This document shows positions 21,851 to 32,729 of a DNA stretch of 42,273 bases, piece after piece. A program made the position numbers and the translations under genes. The notes beneath the pieces are model-generated. The model was not told the origin of the DNA, did no database searches, and worked only from the letters and a program-made list of their open reading frames with translations. Position 1 is the stretch's first letter. The number at the start of each line of letters is the position of its first letter. The DNA is taken from contig CAJFCJ010000098.1 in assembly GCA_904063045.1 (NCBI GenBank), positions 37,983 to 80,255 on the forward strand. Direction: 5' to 3'. Origin of the DNA: Dimorphilus gyrociliatus (lineage: Eukaryota; Annelida; Polychaeta; Dinophilidae).

Positions 21851-22313
21851 GAAATAATTCAACAAAATACCAGTATTTCGTCCAAAGAATATGTATTGAG
21901 TAAATGAGTTTCTAGTTCTAAACAAGTAAGTTTAAACAACCAGTTAACGGTTAAAGAACTGAACTGTCAACTGTTAATTTCGTAGGGTTTATATACTCTT
22001 TTAAGGGTTGATAGTTGACAAATTTCAATGTTCACAAAAACAAAAGTAACATTTTAAGACAAAGAAAAGTTCTAAATATGGTCATGTTTTTATTGTTTTC
22101 CTCTTCTAAATAATTGTTGAATTTCTCAGGTTGGAGAGTTGCATAAGATGTAACAATTTTAGTAGGACAAGTCCAACAATCAAGAAAACATGTAGATTGT
22201 ATATTTGACCATTTTTATATTCTACCTTAATAATGATATTCAATTGATTGAGTTAGTAAATTTAGCATCAGCATATAAGGAGGAAATATATCTGATTAAT
22301 GCATGTTAAAAAG

Positions 22314-22341
22314 AACAGTATTGTGTATACACAATACTGTT
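22314..22341. other. Perfect 28-bp palindrome
   Basis: The half aacagtattgtgta is followed at once by its exact reverse complement, giving a 28-bp palindrome with no spacer. It lies in an otherwise empty stretch. It could be a transposon end, a protein-binding site or chance. Confidence 0.8.
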
Positions 22342-22601
22342 GAATAGTGAATATAATCTAAACTTAGAATTGAAGCATAATTGATAATTAATTGAACTAG
22401 TTTTAGTTGGAAATCCTAAATGTATGGATTAATAAAGTGTAATATTAATGCTAGGTTGCAAATAGCAAATATTCTTTATATAATTCAATAGGTTTTATTG
22501 CTGCATAATGTGTATGCACTGCCCTATGCGAAACTAGGTCACTACTGCTTATCTTTATCAGTGCTATCTGCATAGTACAATACTGGTTCAATACTACTTC
22601 T

Positions 22602-23560
22602 CTATTGTAGAATATAGCTGACAAATGTATGTGTACAGAAATAGTAAATAATAGTTACTTTTGTTCCTAAAATATAGCTTTTAATTGTTAATTTAAGTCC
22701 ACTTTCAATACTCATTGGTTTTGAATGGTGAAAATATTGGGTAAAATATGTGTCTTGCATATTTAGCAATTGAGTGTGATTAGATGACCATTTCATTTCC
22801 AGGTCCTTTATAAGAAATTCATTAAATCTGTAGACAAAAAAAGAGAGAGTGGGTAGAGTGGTGTGAATTTATAAAGTAATTCAAACTTGTTGGCCAAGGC
22901 CACAAAAACTGGCATGACTGCTCCAATAAAATTGACAGTTATATATTGATTTATACAATCTATACTATTAGGGCAATTTGCATTCCAACTCTTAGTGAAA
23001 TCCCAATCAAGTGCCTTCTCGCATTCCATTCCAGGAAGAGAAGATGAATGAGTTCATGTTGCTCCTGATTCAAGTTTAGCGGCATCTTCAAATTTTTCGT
23101 AATTATGTTCAGGCGCTTTTTCATCTATTTAATGAATAGCATTTAATTATTAATTGTTCATAATATAACAAAGTCTTAAGTTTAACCATGTGCAAATATA
23201 TGAATTGCATTAAATCCAACATTTGTAGCCAGTGGTCCATACTCTTTTGGTTGAAATTTAATGGAAGAGGAATTGGAACCAAATGTTTCATCTAGTAAAG
23301 AGCAAGTTTCAATATCATTGAGCTTGAATACTTTCTCAGCACTGTTAATTGTAACAGTAATCTTTAATATTCTGTTCTTAATTTTTAAAATTGCCTGAAG
23401 TATACAAAATTCAATGACGTCATAAGATTTTTGATAAGTGATAGTAATCCATGCCGATGAACATAAAGGATTTGAACATTTAGCAGCCCATTCCAAAATT
23501 TCGTCATAGAAATTTGACATTGTATATCTACAATGATAACTCATATATTCATAATTTCCA
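22602..23560 (-). pseudogene. Discoidin-like domain gene with one in-frame TGA
   Basis: Exon 1 (about 23202-23560) encodes a discoidin-like galactose-binding fold: WAAKCSNPLCSSAWITITYQ, then a beta-rich region ending FNAIHIFAHG. A GT-AG intron (about 61 bp) leads to exon 2 with a second domain start of the same kind (SWNANCPNSIDCINQYITVNF). A short intron ending at 22824 leads to exon 3 (SGLKLTIKSY..., stop TAG at 22602). Exon 2 has an in-frame TGA near 23055-23060, between GAT and THSSS, in a CpG-type context. It is therefore a pseudogene, or the exon starts later. An upstream exon is likely, because the frame stays open before the ATG at 23544. It is probably a surface or secreted binding protein. 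Confidence 0.55.
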
Positions 23561-23749
23561 GGATATACTCTTAAAAGACAATACAGGTAGCAACAATACT
23601 AAATACAACTTGTAAAGACTAGTATTATTGTGATAGTGAGCATGCTTTGCAAGAATTAGCAATTGAAGTCTGATTGAAATAGCAAGATGTCACAGACAAC
23701 AATAAAGCTTTTGCTAAAGAACACTTACTATTACGAACTATCAGGCATA

Positions 23750-24930
23750 TCATGCTTATGGTTGGGTTGCTAAAGATGTTGTGAAAGCAAATCTTTTAGA
23801 TTATTTAACTGGTCCTGCCAGGGATTTGGTGTTGACACTTGATGGAGAGCCTACTGTAGAGGAAATATGGAAAGCCCTCCATGACAAATTCAATCTTGAT
23901 CCTATGGAGTATCAAGAGAAACTGTTTAATTTAAAGCATATGAATGGCAAAAGTGTGGTTCAGTTTGTTAACAGACCAAAAGAAATTGATAAAGAGGTTT
24001 TCTCCACCTAGACAAATGAACTCACAATTGCTTGCAACAATGAAAGAAATGAAACTGATGGAAGTTTTACAAAGAGGATTACAAGAGGATATTCTACATT
24101 TAGTGTACACCTCACATCCTAGAGGTCAAACATTGGCAGAACTATATGCTGCTGCTAGGAAAGTAGAAACCTTGCTAAAACTAACTCAGAGAAAACCAAT
24201 CGCAATGGTGTTCAAATTGGAAGCTCAAAAGAGAAAAGAGCCCAAAAAGACCCAGGTGATCAGAAAAAATGCTTCTACAGAAACCCCAAATTTTTGGAAT
24301 AGAAAGCATGTACCTGACTACAAAAACACCACTAAAGAAAAGTGGTCAAACCATAAAGTTCAAAAGTATGCACCATCTCCAACAAACAGGTATTATAAGA
24401 AAAATCAACAAGGAAAGTTGATCCTGAAAGAGGAACCTAAGCTACAAAAATTGGACACATTAGACAATGACAGCATGTCAGAAAATGCCGAAGTTCAAGA
24501 TATTCTCTGTTTTTCAGATAGTGAAGAATCCATCTGTCAGCTGTGTCAAAGTAAACAATCTGAGCAAAATGCTTCAGCATTTGTTGGACAATTTGAAACT
24601 AACACTGGTTTTAAGTTTGATGCCTGGATAGACTCTGATAGTGACAGATCTTTTATTTCAAAAAAGGTATTAAGATAACTCAAGGAAAAGTATCCTTCCC
24701 AGAACAAACTGTGAAAAATGCTAGAGATGCTTCAGGTAATAGAATAGAAATGTGAAAAGAAATCATTCACAGACTTTATTTCAATGGGAAAATTATTAAA
24801 CAACGCTTTCTGATCAACAAAATCATTACAAAACAATGTATTAGTGGGTGTGACTTTCTACAACAAAATGGAGCTATCCTTGACTTCTGCAAGTCACATA
24901 ATACTAAAATTGTTTTTATTCTCAAAAGTT
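23750..24930 (+). pseudogene. LTR-retrotransposon gag-protease remnant
   Basis: The frame reads a gag-like capsid region (AKDVVKANLLDYLTGPARDL, EEIWKALHDKFN, LFNLKHMNGKSVVQFVNR). It shifts near 24000 and continues with LQRGLQEDILHLVYTSHPRG and a basic linker. Near 24620-24670 there is a retropepsin-like segment, AWIDSDSDRSFISKKVL, where the normal active-site glycine of DSG is replaced by D. Further frameshifts and TGA codons follow, with faint protease C-terminal similarity (ISGCDFLQQNGAILDF) to about 24900. No LTRs, reverse transcriptase or primer-binding site were found. The stretch 24931-25306 shows nothing I can support. Confidence 0.72.
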
Positions 24931-26624
24931 GGTCATGATCTCCCAAAGCCATTTTCTCCAAATCCCAATATGAAGGGGTGAATAATGTAAATCTAAAATG
25001 TTTTTACATGCATCCTTTGAATGTTCTTTGTTCCACTGTGGCTACTTCTGCATCTTGTTTACTGCTTTTTTTTCACCTTTATTAAGTTTGTTCAAGATCT
25101 CATTTACACTTCTTTGGTCTTTGTCCACTATTCTATTGGGTTTTGCTTTGACTTGTTCAAGTATTTTCATTGGGAAAACTTATTTCTGCTTTCGTTGAAT
25201 CAATTTCTGCTAGGTTTTGAAAAGAATTTTTCACTGAATTCTTTTCTTGGCTCCTTCAGCGTTTTATCGAGGTCAGATCCAGTTTATAATTTCTGTTTGA
25301 TTTGAAGGATTTTCAGCACCTTTGAAAAATGATTTGGATGACCTAGTAGAGAAGAAAGTGAATAATTTAAAGGAAGAAAATCTGTTGAATGAAATTCTAG
25401 AAGAAAGAGTATGTTTCAAAAAGCAAATATGATTTCTTATACTAATTTCTATTGTTATTTTTAGAGATATACTTATCCCAAGTTCACTGAATGCAAAACC
25501 TGCAAACATTACGTTATGGATTACTGTCCAGGCATAAAAGATGACTGTTATGAAGGTTATGGTGTCACTATAATGTGCACTAAATTGAAACTTCAACAAC
25601 GCCTTTAATGATTTTTAACATTGGTTTCTTTCACATAGAACTCTAGAATCAAATGCACAAAGTGCAATGAGAGATATTATGTAAAGGATGGTTCCTGTTT
25701 GCCTTGTCCAGAGAATTGTGCTCTTTGTAATGAACAGAATGGTATTCTACTTTGTCATGTCTGTGCTCCAGAATACTCTATATGTGATACAATAATGTGT
25801 GCCCCTTGCCCAAGTTATTGTCTAAAATGCCATTGACCAAATGGAAAGTTGATTTGTTTACCAGATTTATGTGAAGCTGGCTCTGCACTGAACACAGAAA
25901 ACCTTTGTACTAAATGTCCTACCAATTGTCTATCTTGAACATATAATGAACAAAATTCAAGAACAGAATGCCATGGCAACAGTACTCATCATTCTTGTAT
26001 TGAAGATGAAAATCAAGGATATTGGACAAAAAAATTTGATGGAACTTGTTCAGGTTATATACAAAATATTTGTGAAAGTAATCAAAATTCAAAATTTATT
26101 CATTTTTTAAATAGAGTGTCCATCCAAATGCTTGAAATGCTATTTTAAAGATCAGACTGCTGTGTCTCCAATATGCTATCCTTCAAAATGTCAATTGAAA
26201 TATGGTTTTGATGATGTCAGTGGCACATGTTTCCAATGTCCAGATGGTTGTGATATTTGCAAAAAGAGATCTGGTTTATTGTACTGTCTGCAATGTAGTA
26301 AAGGGTTTGGACCAAAACTGACACTAGATGGCAATATTGATAAATGTATAGCTTGCAATCTTATAGAGAATTGTGAGCACTGTGAAGTGGTTAATAACAT
26401 AGTTAATTGTTTAGGATCTCAATGCATAAATAATAGAAAATTTGCTTTCCCAAAAAGAGATTGTTCAGAGATTATTCCACCTTCAACAATATCTATTTCA
26501 ACTCATTTCTCCACATTGAAACCTGGTTTTATTTCGCATGTTTCTACTAAATATACAACTCCAAAAGGGTGTCCTTTTTCAAATATCCCTAATTGCAGAT
26601 CTGACAGCTTAATAGGTGTAGCTG

Positions 26625-26831
26625 GTTACGACAGAAAATGTCCCCAAATGCATGATTTAACCCTAACCCTAACCTAGCCCTTGTCACTCCGTAACCTTTT
26701 TGATTACCCCTGACCCTTAGAAGGAACCCCCCTAACTACAAATCAATGGCTACTTCACTCACCCTAACCATTTTTCAATCCAAAATGTTGCTTTCAAAAA
26801 TCTCACTTGGGGATGTTTTCTGTTGGCCCCA
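26625..26831. mobile_element. 207-bp MITE inserted in the Cys-rich gene
   Basis: The termini cgacagaaaatgtcccc and ggggatgttttctgttgg are inverted repeats, and a ccctaaccctaacc tract lies near 26660-26672. The flanks carry the direct repeat gtgtagctg (26616-26624 and 26832-26840). Element plus one duplication is 216 bp, so it keeps the phase of the host frame but brings in a TAG stop at 26675. It has the same length and layout as the MITE at 4655. Confidence 0.92.
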
Positions 26832-27562
26832 GTGTAGCTGACCTTTGCAGTTGCACAAAATGTCTTGATAATTATATTTTGTCAGAAGATAAGAGTCAAT
26901 GTCTACATTGTTCAACTTTGACTTCTCAATGTGAAGTTTGCACAATGCTTAGTTCATCACCAATTACAATTCAATGTTTAGAGTGTCAAATTGGGTATTA
27001 TTTAACTTCAACTGGAAATGGACCTTGTGCCAAATGCCTAGAAAATTGTCTGAAATGCTCAGTCAATTTAGAAAATCCAGCAACTACCAAATGTACCCAA
27101 TGCTCTCATAGTTATGCAAAAATTCAAATAGAAAATGTACTAAATGCCCAATGTATCCAATCAAATGTTCTGAATGTAGAATTGATCCAAATGATGATGA
27201 AAATACAATATGTTTACAATTTGGTTGTTCAAATGGTGGATCATTCAATGATCTAGATTTCACTTGTCAACAATGCTCAATTAAAAATTGCCAACTTTGC
27301 ATCAGAGATGCTTTACTTAATGATAAATGCCTAATTTGCAATGAATCATTTTTTATAGCAGAAGATGGAAGTTGTAAAAAATGCACTGCTAATTGTAAAA
27401 AGTGCTTAGATGAGTTTACATGTTTGGGAGATGGTTGTAAAATAGGTTTTATTAAGGATAAGCATAGTGGAGAATGTATTACCTGTACAGGAAATCATGT
27501 TTTGTATTGCGAATATGAAAGTTTAAATTCAAACAATTTGATACCAAGAATATGTGAAAAAG

Positions 27563-27679
27563 GGGGTCGGGTCAGAACGCCCCAGGTCAGTACGCCCCAG
27601 GTCAGAACGCCCCAATTTTGGGTCAGAACGCCCCATTCTTGATTTTGAACGCCCCACTCATGAGTCAGAACGCCCCACT
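27563..27679 (+). repeat. Left terminal inverted repeat of the MULE
   Basis: Six iterations of the motif GTCAGAACGCCCC (or close forms) at spacings of about 15-22 bp. The right arm at 30095-30210 differs at only a few bases. Confidence 0.92.
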
Positions 27680-27859
27680 CTCTTTAGAGAATTATAGAAA
27701 ACAATGCTGAGAGAAAAATATTCTTAAATACCAGTTATTATAAATATTTTTACCAGTTTTTTTTTTATCAGTTTATTCTCAGAAATTGTGTTGCTTAAAT
27801 ATAATTCATCTTAGAATAATTAATTTTTTTGCTGTTAATGTCTCACTGAAAAAAGGAGG

Positions 27860-29938
27860 ATGAATTTAAAAACTTGTTGGAAATGTATGAAGAAGTTTCA
27901 TTGGACTCAAAAGAAGTTTAGATGCAAATTATGTAGGCACTTTTACCATGCTAAATGTTCAAATAGTAAGATTTTATTCTTTAATATTTCTTTTCTATTT
28001 AACCATTTCCTCAGATGCAGATTATTGTATAGACTGTTTTAATATAAAAAACAAAAAGCTAATTGTTAAAATAAAAAAGCTGGAAAACAAAAAATCACCA
28101 ACATGTTCAAAAGTATTTGGAAATGAAACTGTTAGTGAAAGTTCAAGTTTCGAACAGGTACAAAATATTTAACAAATATCTGTTAAAAAAACTATTTAAT
28201 GTTTTACTATAGCTGAGGTTATCTTTTGACTTTGAATCTAATTTCCCTGATGTTTCAAGTACTCCAGGGAATAATGGAATGGAGAGTTGTGATAAAGATA
28301 TTGATATTGATAATGATGGAATTTCAAGAGAAGATCAACATCAACCTGCTAAAATTGTTACAGAAAATAGTCCAGTTGTAAGAAGAATTGATATAAATAA
28401 TGAATCTTCTTTTAATGATACAAGAGAGCTTTGTCTAAATGATAATTTAAAACATGATTTTGAAATATTTAAGAATGGGAGCAGAAAAGGAAAAGATATT
28501 CTTCTTCACAATAATTTTACTTATACTGTAAAAAGATCAAGTGAAACAACCATTACCTGGAAATGTAGTCAAAGAACTAAAAAATCACCATGTCTTGCAT
28601 CTGTAATTCAAAAAGATTTAAAGTTCATTTTGAAAAATTCTAATCACATTCACAAAAGAGAGAAAAATGATATGAGAAAAATTATTGAAGCAAGGTTAAA
28701 TTTAAAGGAAGCTGCAATTATTGATAAAGACAAATCTGGTAAAAGAATTGCAGAAGATATCAGTCTGAAGTTCCAAGCATTGATGTCATGAAAAGATCTG
28801 CTAATAGATACAGAGAAGGTGCCAGACCAAAGCACCCAGAAAACATTATGTTTGAATTAAATTTAAATGAAATTCCAGATAATTTTTTCTTAAAAGATAT
28901 AAAAGGGAAGAAAAGCCGAAACATGATGTTTGCAACTGACCATCAAATTAAATTATTGAAACATTGTAAGATATGGTTTATTGATGCCACATTTAAAATT
29001 GTGAGAAAACCTTTTTACCAATTGTTTACAATTCATGGATTTATAAGAAAAGAAGGTGAATATAAACAAGTTCCTTTAATGTTTGTCCTCATGACAGGAA
29101 AGAAGAAGAAACATTATTCATTGATATTTGAGGTTGGCTTTCTAAAGTAAATATTTGAGTAAAAATTCTAAAGATATATTTTGCTTTACAAGGAGTTAAA
29201 AATCTTAATAGATGGAAAAAGCCCAAAAAAGTTTGTTCTTGATTTTGAAAAAGCTCTTTGGATATCTTTAAAAAATGCTTTTGTTGATTCTGATCTACAA
29301 GGATGTGCTTTTCATTTTAAACAAGCAATTCTTAAAAACATACAGGTAAATTAAAGTAATTATAACAATTCTGTTACAGATTTAATTTGTGAAATTAAGA
29401 AATTAACAAATACAAATTTTCTTTTTAGAAATTAGGATACATCAAGGACTATAAAATGAAAGGTTATAAAGGAAATGTGTTAAGAAAACTAATGTGTCTA
29501 GCATACTTACCAGCATCATTCATCAAACAAAAGTTTTATCAAATTAAAGAGGAACTTTTGGAACTGAATTTATATGCTGATCTTCTTGAGTATATGCAAT
29601 CTACTTACATTGAAAGCAATATTTGGAAACCAGAAAATTGGTCAGTTTATAAATTAATAGTTCGTACAAATAATAATGTAGAGTCTTGGCACACAAGAAT
29701 CAATCAAAATTTGAAAAGCAATGAAAACTTTTATACTCTTATCACTGAACTTCATAGAGAAAGCAGCCTTATTGAAGTTTATGAGGATATGTTGGTGGAA
29801 AATAAAATGAGACAGAATCAGAAGAATAAATATAAAGATTTGCAGGATATTATCTTTGAGTTGTGGAAGAAGTTTGAAGTAAGAGAATTAAGTTTAGATA
29901 ATCTCTTAAAGGGTTTAATTGACTTGAACATTGCTTGA
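27860..29938 (+). CDS. MULE transposase with N-terminal zinc finger and FLYWCH domain
   Basis: I infer five exons: 27860-27965, 28015-28157, 28213-29132, 29193-29345 and 29429-29938, all with GT-AG introns of 49-83 bp and matching phase, giving about 610 residues. Exons 1-2 hold a C-x2-C, C-x2-C-x4-H-x2-C zinc finger (TCWKC ... CKLCRHFYHAKC) followed by a further C-x2-C. Exon 3 has a FLYWCH module (FKNGSRKGKDILLHNNFTY ... TWKCSQRTKK) and the first catalytic Asp in WFIDATFK. Exon 4 has LDFEKAL (second Asp) and the C-x2-H of GCAFHFKQAI. Exon 5 has NNNVESWH (candidate catalytic Glu). The only defect is one missing base near 28768 in an A run, which makes exon 3 one short of a multiple of three. 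If that is an error, the element could be intact and autonomous. It acts on the GGGGCGTTCTGA-type termini around it. Confidence 0.85.
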
Positions 29939-30094
29939 AAAATTATTTCTTTTTTTGTGATCACTTATTATATTTGTTTAAGCTTTTGTACTTTAAGACA
30001 AAAAATACATTATGCATATATATTTTTATATTCAATTGACTTTTTTTAATTTAATAAGTACAGCATTAAAAAATATTATGTTCTTCAAAAATCA

Positions 30095-30210
30095 GTGGGG
30101 CGTTCTGACTCATGAGTGGGGCGTTCGAAATCAAGAATGGGGCGTTCTGACCCAAAATTGGGGCGTTCTGACCTGGGGCGTACTGACCAGGGGCGTTCTG
30201 ACCCTAAGCC
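30095..30210 (-). repeat. Right terminal inverted repeat of the MULE
   Basis: Reverse complement of the left arm at 27563-27679. One of the few differences is TTTG versus TTCG, a CpG-type change. Confidence 0.92.
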
Positions 30211-31609
30211 GTGAAAAAGAATATGTACTTTATGTAGCTGCAATTCCAAATGAATGTAGAGGTAGTGTATATTGAGGATAAACTAAAGAATTAGACATAT
30301 AATCAGTTTATTGTACTTTGTTTTAGCATGTGATAGAAACTGTCTGCAATGTTCTGCAACAGGTGAAGGGAATTGTGATGAGGGAAATTGCAAAGCTGGA
30401 TATTTTCTTCACAATAAACATTGTCATACTAAAAAAGAAAATTGTCTTGAGCACTGGTTTCAAGATGGTCAGTTTGTATGCTCCCAATGTGAAAAAACTT
30501 ATAAACCCTCTAAAGGAAATTGTCACAAATGCCCTGATGGTTGTAAGTATTGTCATGGATACCTTTGGAGATTTACCTGTAGTCAAGATGGTTGCTTAGA
30601 TAATTACTATATAGACGTTTCAAAAAAATATTGTAAAATATGTGATAGTCTTTGTAAGAAATGTATTCATTTGCTTTCATGTGCAGAATGTGCACCTGGC
30701 TCTGGTCTTGTAGGTTATAGTTATAAAAACTGTTTTTTATGTATTGACCCCAATTGTCAAAACTGCCCATCAGCTACATTGAATAGTGAAGATGCAGTTT
30801 GTATTGAATGTAAGGATAGATTCTACAGAGCTACAACACCTTGTTTAAAATGTCCTCCAAATTGTTTACATTGTGCTATAAATTATTCTGGAATGAAATG
30901 TGTAAAATGTCTGCCAGACTATTATTTGTATAATAATCAATGCATTAAATGTCTGCCAAATTGTATAGAATGTTACAACAGCCAGAAATGCACTAAATGC
31001 AAACCAACATATTCTCTTGGATCAGATGGATTTTGTAAAATATGTTCAAGTGTTACATTTGAAAACTGTCTAACATGCATAGATCATGTTTATAGGCCAT
31101 CAGAATGTTTGACATGCAAACCATACTATGCTCTAAAAGGTGATAAATCAGGTTGTGTTCCATGTCCAATTAGTGATTGTGAAGTATGTATTTATGGAAA
31201 AGAATGCTTGAAATGTAAAGAAAACCACTTTCAAACAAAATATAATACAGAATGTGGTAAATATTGCTTCAGCTGTACAGGTCCTACATGTATTCACCCA
31301 AGACTTCAAACTGCAGAAATTGGTAGTGCAGTTCTTGTTAAATGTGACTTTGGCGACTGTTGGTCAAGGAGAACAAGCATAAATTATGAAAGAAGTTGCT
31401 CAAGACAGCTATGCCCAAATGATGATTATCAAAATAATTGTTTCCGGACTGATAAGTGGTATAAATGTGAAAATTGTTGTACAGCTACAAAATGTAATAT
31501 TAAAGATATAGGAAGTCAATTGCCAGAAAATTTTTCTTGCAGATTTCACTCTTCAGAGTTTTTTATATACATTTCACTTTTGTTTCTTGTGTTTTCTCTT
31601 GCTTTCTAA

Positions 31610-32729
31610 CAGTTGTATATTTTTACTTTTATGCTGAAATATACTGATAAATATTCATATATAAATAGCAATTGTTGTTTACTGTATCCATCTTAAGTTA
31701 GACACCAGTTTTGCTAAAAATCACCTTGAATTCTTAGTTAAAAACAAGCAATTTGAAACAAGAAGCTGATAGACATAGACCTTGGTTAGTTATCATTAAG
31801 GTACATCTTTAAATATCAGTTAATGTTTGGCCAAAATCCTTTTCCTGTATGTGTCCCATGGATTTAGCTCAACAAAGTGCTTTGGCACATGCCAGTAGTT
31901 TTCAAACTATTTTTATTTATATTAGAAAAAGGATCCTACATGCATATTTGCACATTTTTCTTCCTTTTACAATCTTTTTCCTAAGTGTTGAACCTTGTAA
32001 CGTCATGTTTTTAAAGATAAATAAAAACTGGACAGTTTGGCCACTGTAAAGTGATGATTATTGAAATGTTTCAATCCATAAGTAAATATTCTTGAAAGAA
32101 TATTGTTGTTCCATAAATTCATCATCATCTTCATATTCACAATCTTCTGAAAAATTACTATACAATTTGTCTTTAACTCTATTAAAATGAATGGAAATAC
32201 AATAGTATAAATAGTTAAATTATACAAACAAAATTAAGGGCTATTAGGGATTATATAGAGCTCAATAGAGAAAGAAAGATATAGGTATAGGTAAGCATGA
32301 ACAAATCAATGGTTTTACCCAACCTTATTACTACAAAACACAATAATATTACTCAATCAATAAAGTAATGAAATCCAGAGAGAAGAGACATTGCACTTGA
32401 AAAAATAGGAATACATTTCGTCAAAGTGAGTCATTATTTGCATTCAGCTAAATGAAAAAATACCAACTTCAGCAAAAAAGGTGTTGAAATATATCTACAG
32501 ATATAAGAAAGGCATATTGGTAAATAGTATAGATTGACTAGGCAAGAGGTTAATGTTAATTCTGAAAAAAAGACATTTACACTCTGCCAATCAAGATATC
32601 TCTGCACTATAAATGGAAATTAAATAGAAATCTTGTGAATTTTTTAAAGGTAATATTTTTGAGACAAAATATTAAAAAAAAAGAAATTACAAGAATATAT
32701 CTTTCTTTCTTCAGAGATAATTACAGATC
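31610..32729. other. Intergenic stretch with no supportable gene
   Basis: This is AT-rich sequence between the Cys-rich gene and the NLR gene. Short open frames are present but none has a recognisable domain. The last part probably holds the promoter and a spliced 5' untranslated exon of the NLR gene, with an acceptor-like ttctttcttcag ending at 32714. Confidence 0.6.

Larger units (their letters stand above)
27563..30210 (+). mobile_element. Nearly complete MULE with iterated GGGGCGTTCTGA inverted repeats
   Basis: This 2648-bp element is flanked by the 9-bp repeat gtgaaaaag (27554-27562 and 30211-30219). Its terminal inverted repeats (27563-27679 and about 30095-30210, nearly identical) each contain six runs of the GTCAGAACGCCCC type. 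Inside is one multi-exon transposase gene. Its termini differ completely from those of the CGACAG family, so it is another MULE family. It sits in an exon of the Cys-rich gene. Confidence 0.93.
25307..31609 (+). pseudogene. Cysteine-rich GPI-type surface-protein gene split by two transposons
   Basis: The gene is dense in C-x2-C / C-x-x-C furin-like repeats. Exons include 25307-25408, one from 25465, one from about 25640 to 26060, and 26115-27553. The tail exon before the last intron is 30220-30261, and the last exon is 30327-31609. That last exon ends in a hydrophobic stretch (FFIYISLLFLVFSLAF) after the Cys domain, typical of a GPI-attachment signal. The breaks are TGA near 25837 and 25937 (the second at an expected Cys), a MITE at 26625, a one-base loss in an A run near 27118, and a MULE at 27563. 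Removing either element with one target copy rejoins the frame. The N-terminal start and signal peptide are not seen. Related Cys-rich proteins act as surface receptors or coat proteins, but the role here is unknown. Confidence 0.75.

Noticed and set aside
24998-25305. Hydrophobic plus-strand frames rich in Phe and Leu
   Set aside because: Two overlapping frames in low-complexity T-rich sequence, with no conserved pattern and no start context. Probably the non-coding strand of decayed sequence.
27563-27680. Spaced GTCAGAACGCCCC repeats as a possible CRISPR-like array
   Set aside because: An inverted copy lies at 30095-30210 and the pair is flanked by a 9-bp target duplication. These are MULE terminal repeats, and the DNA is eukaryotic.
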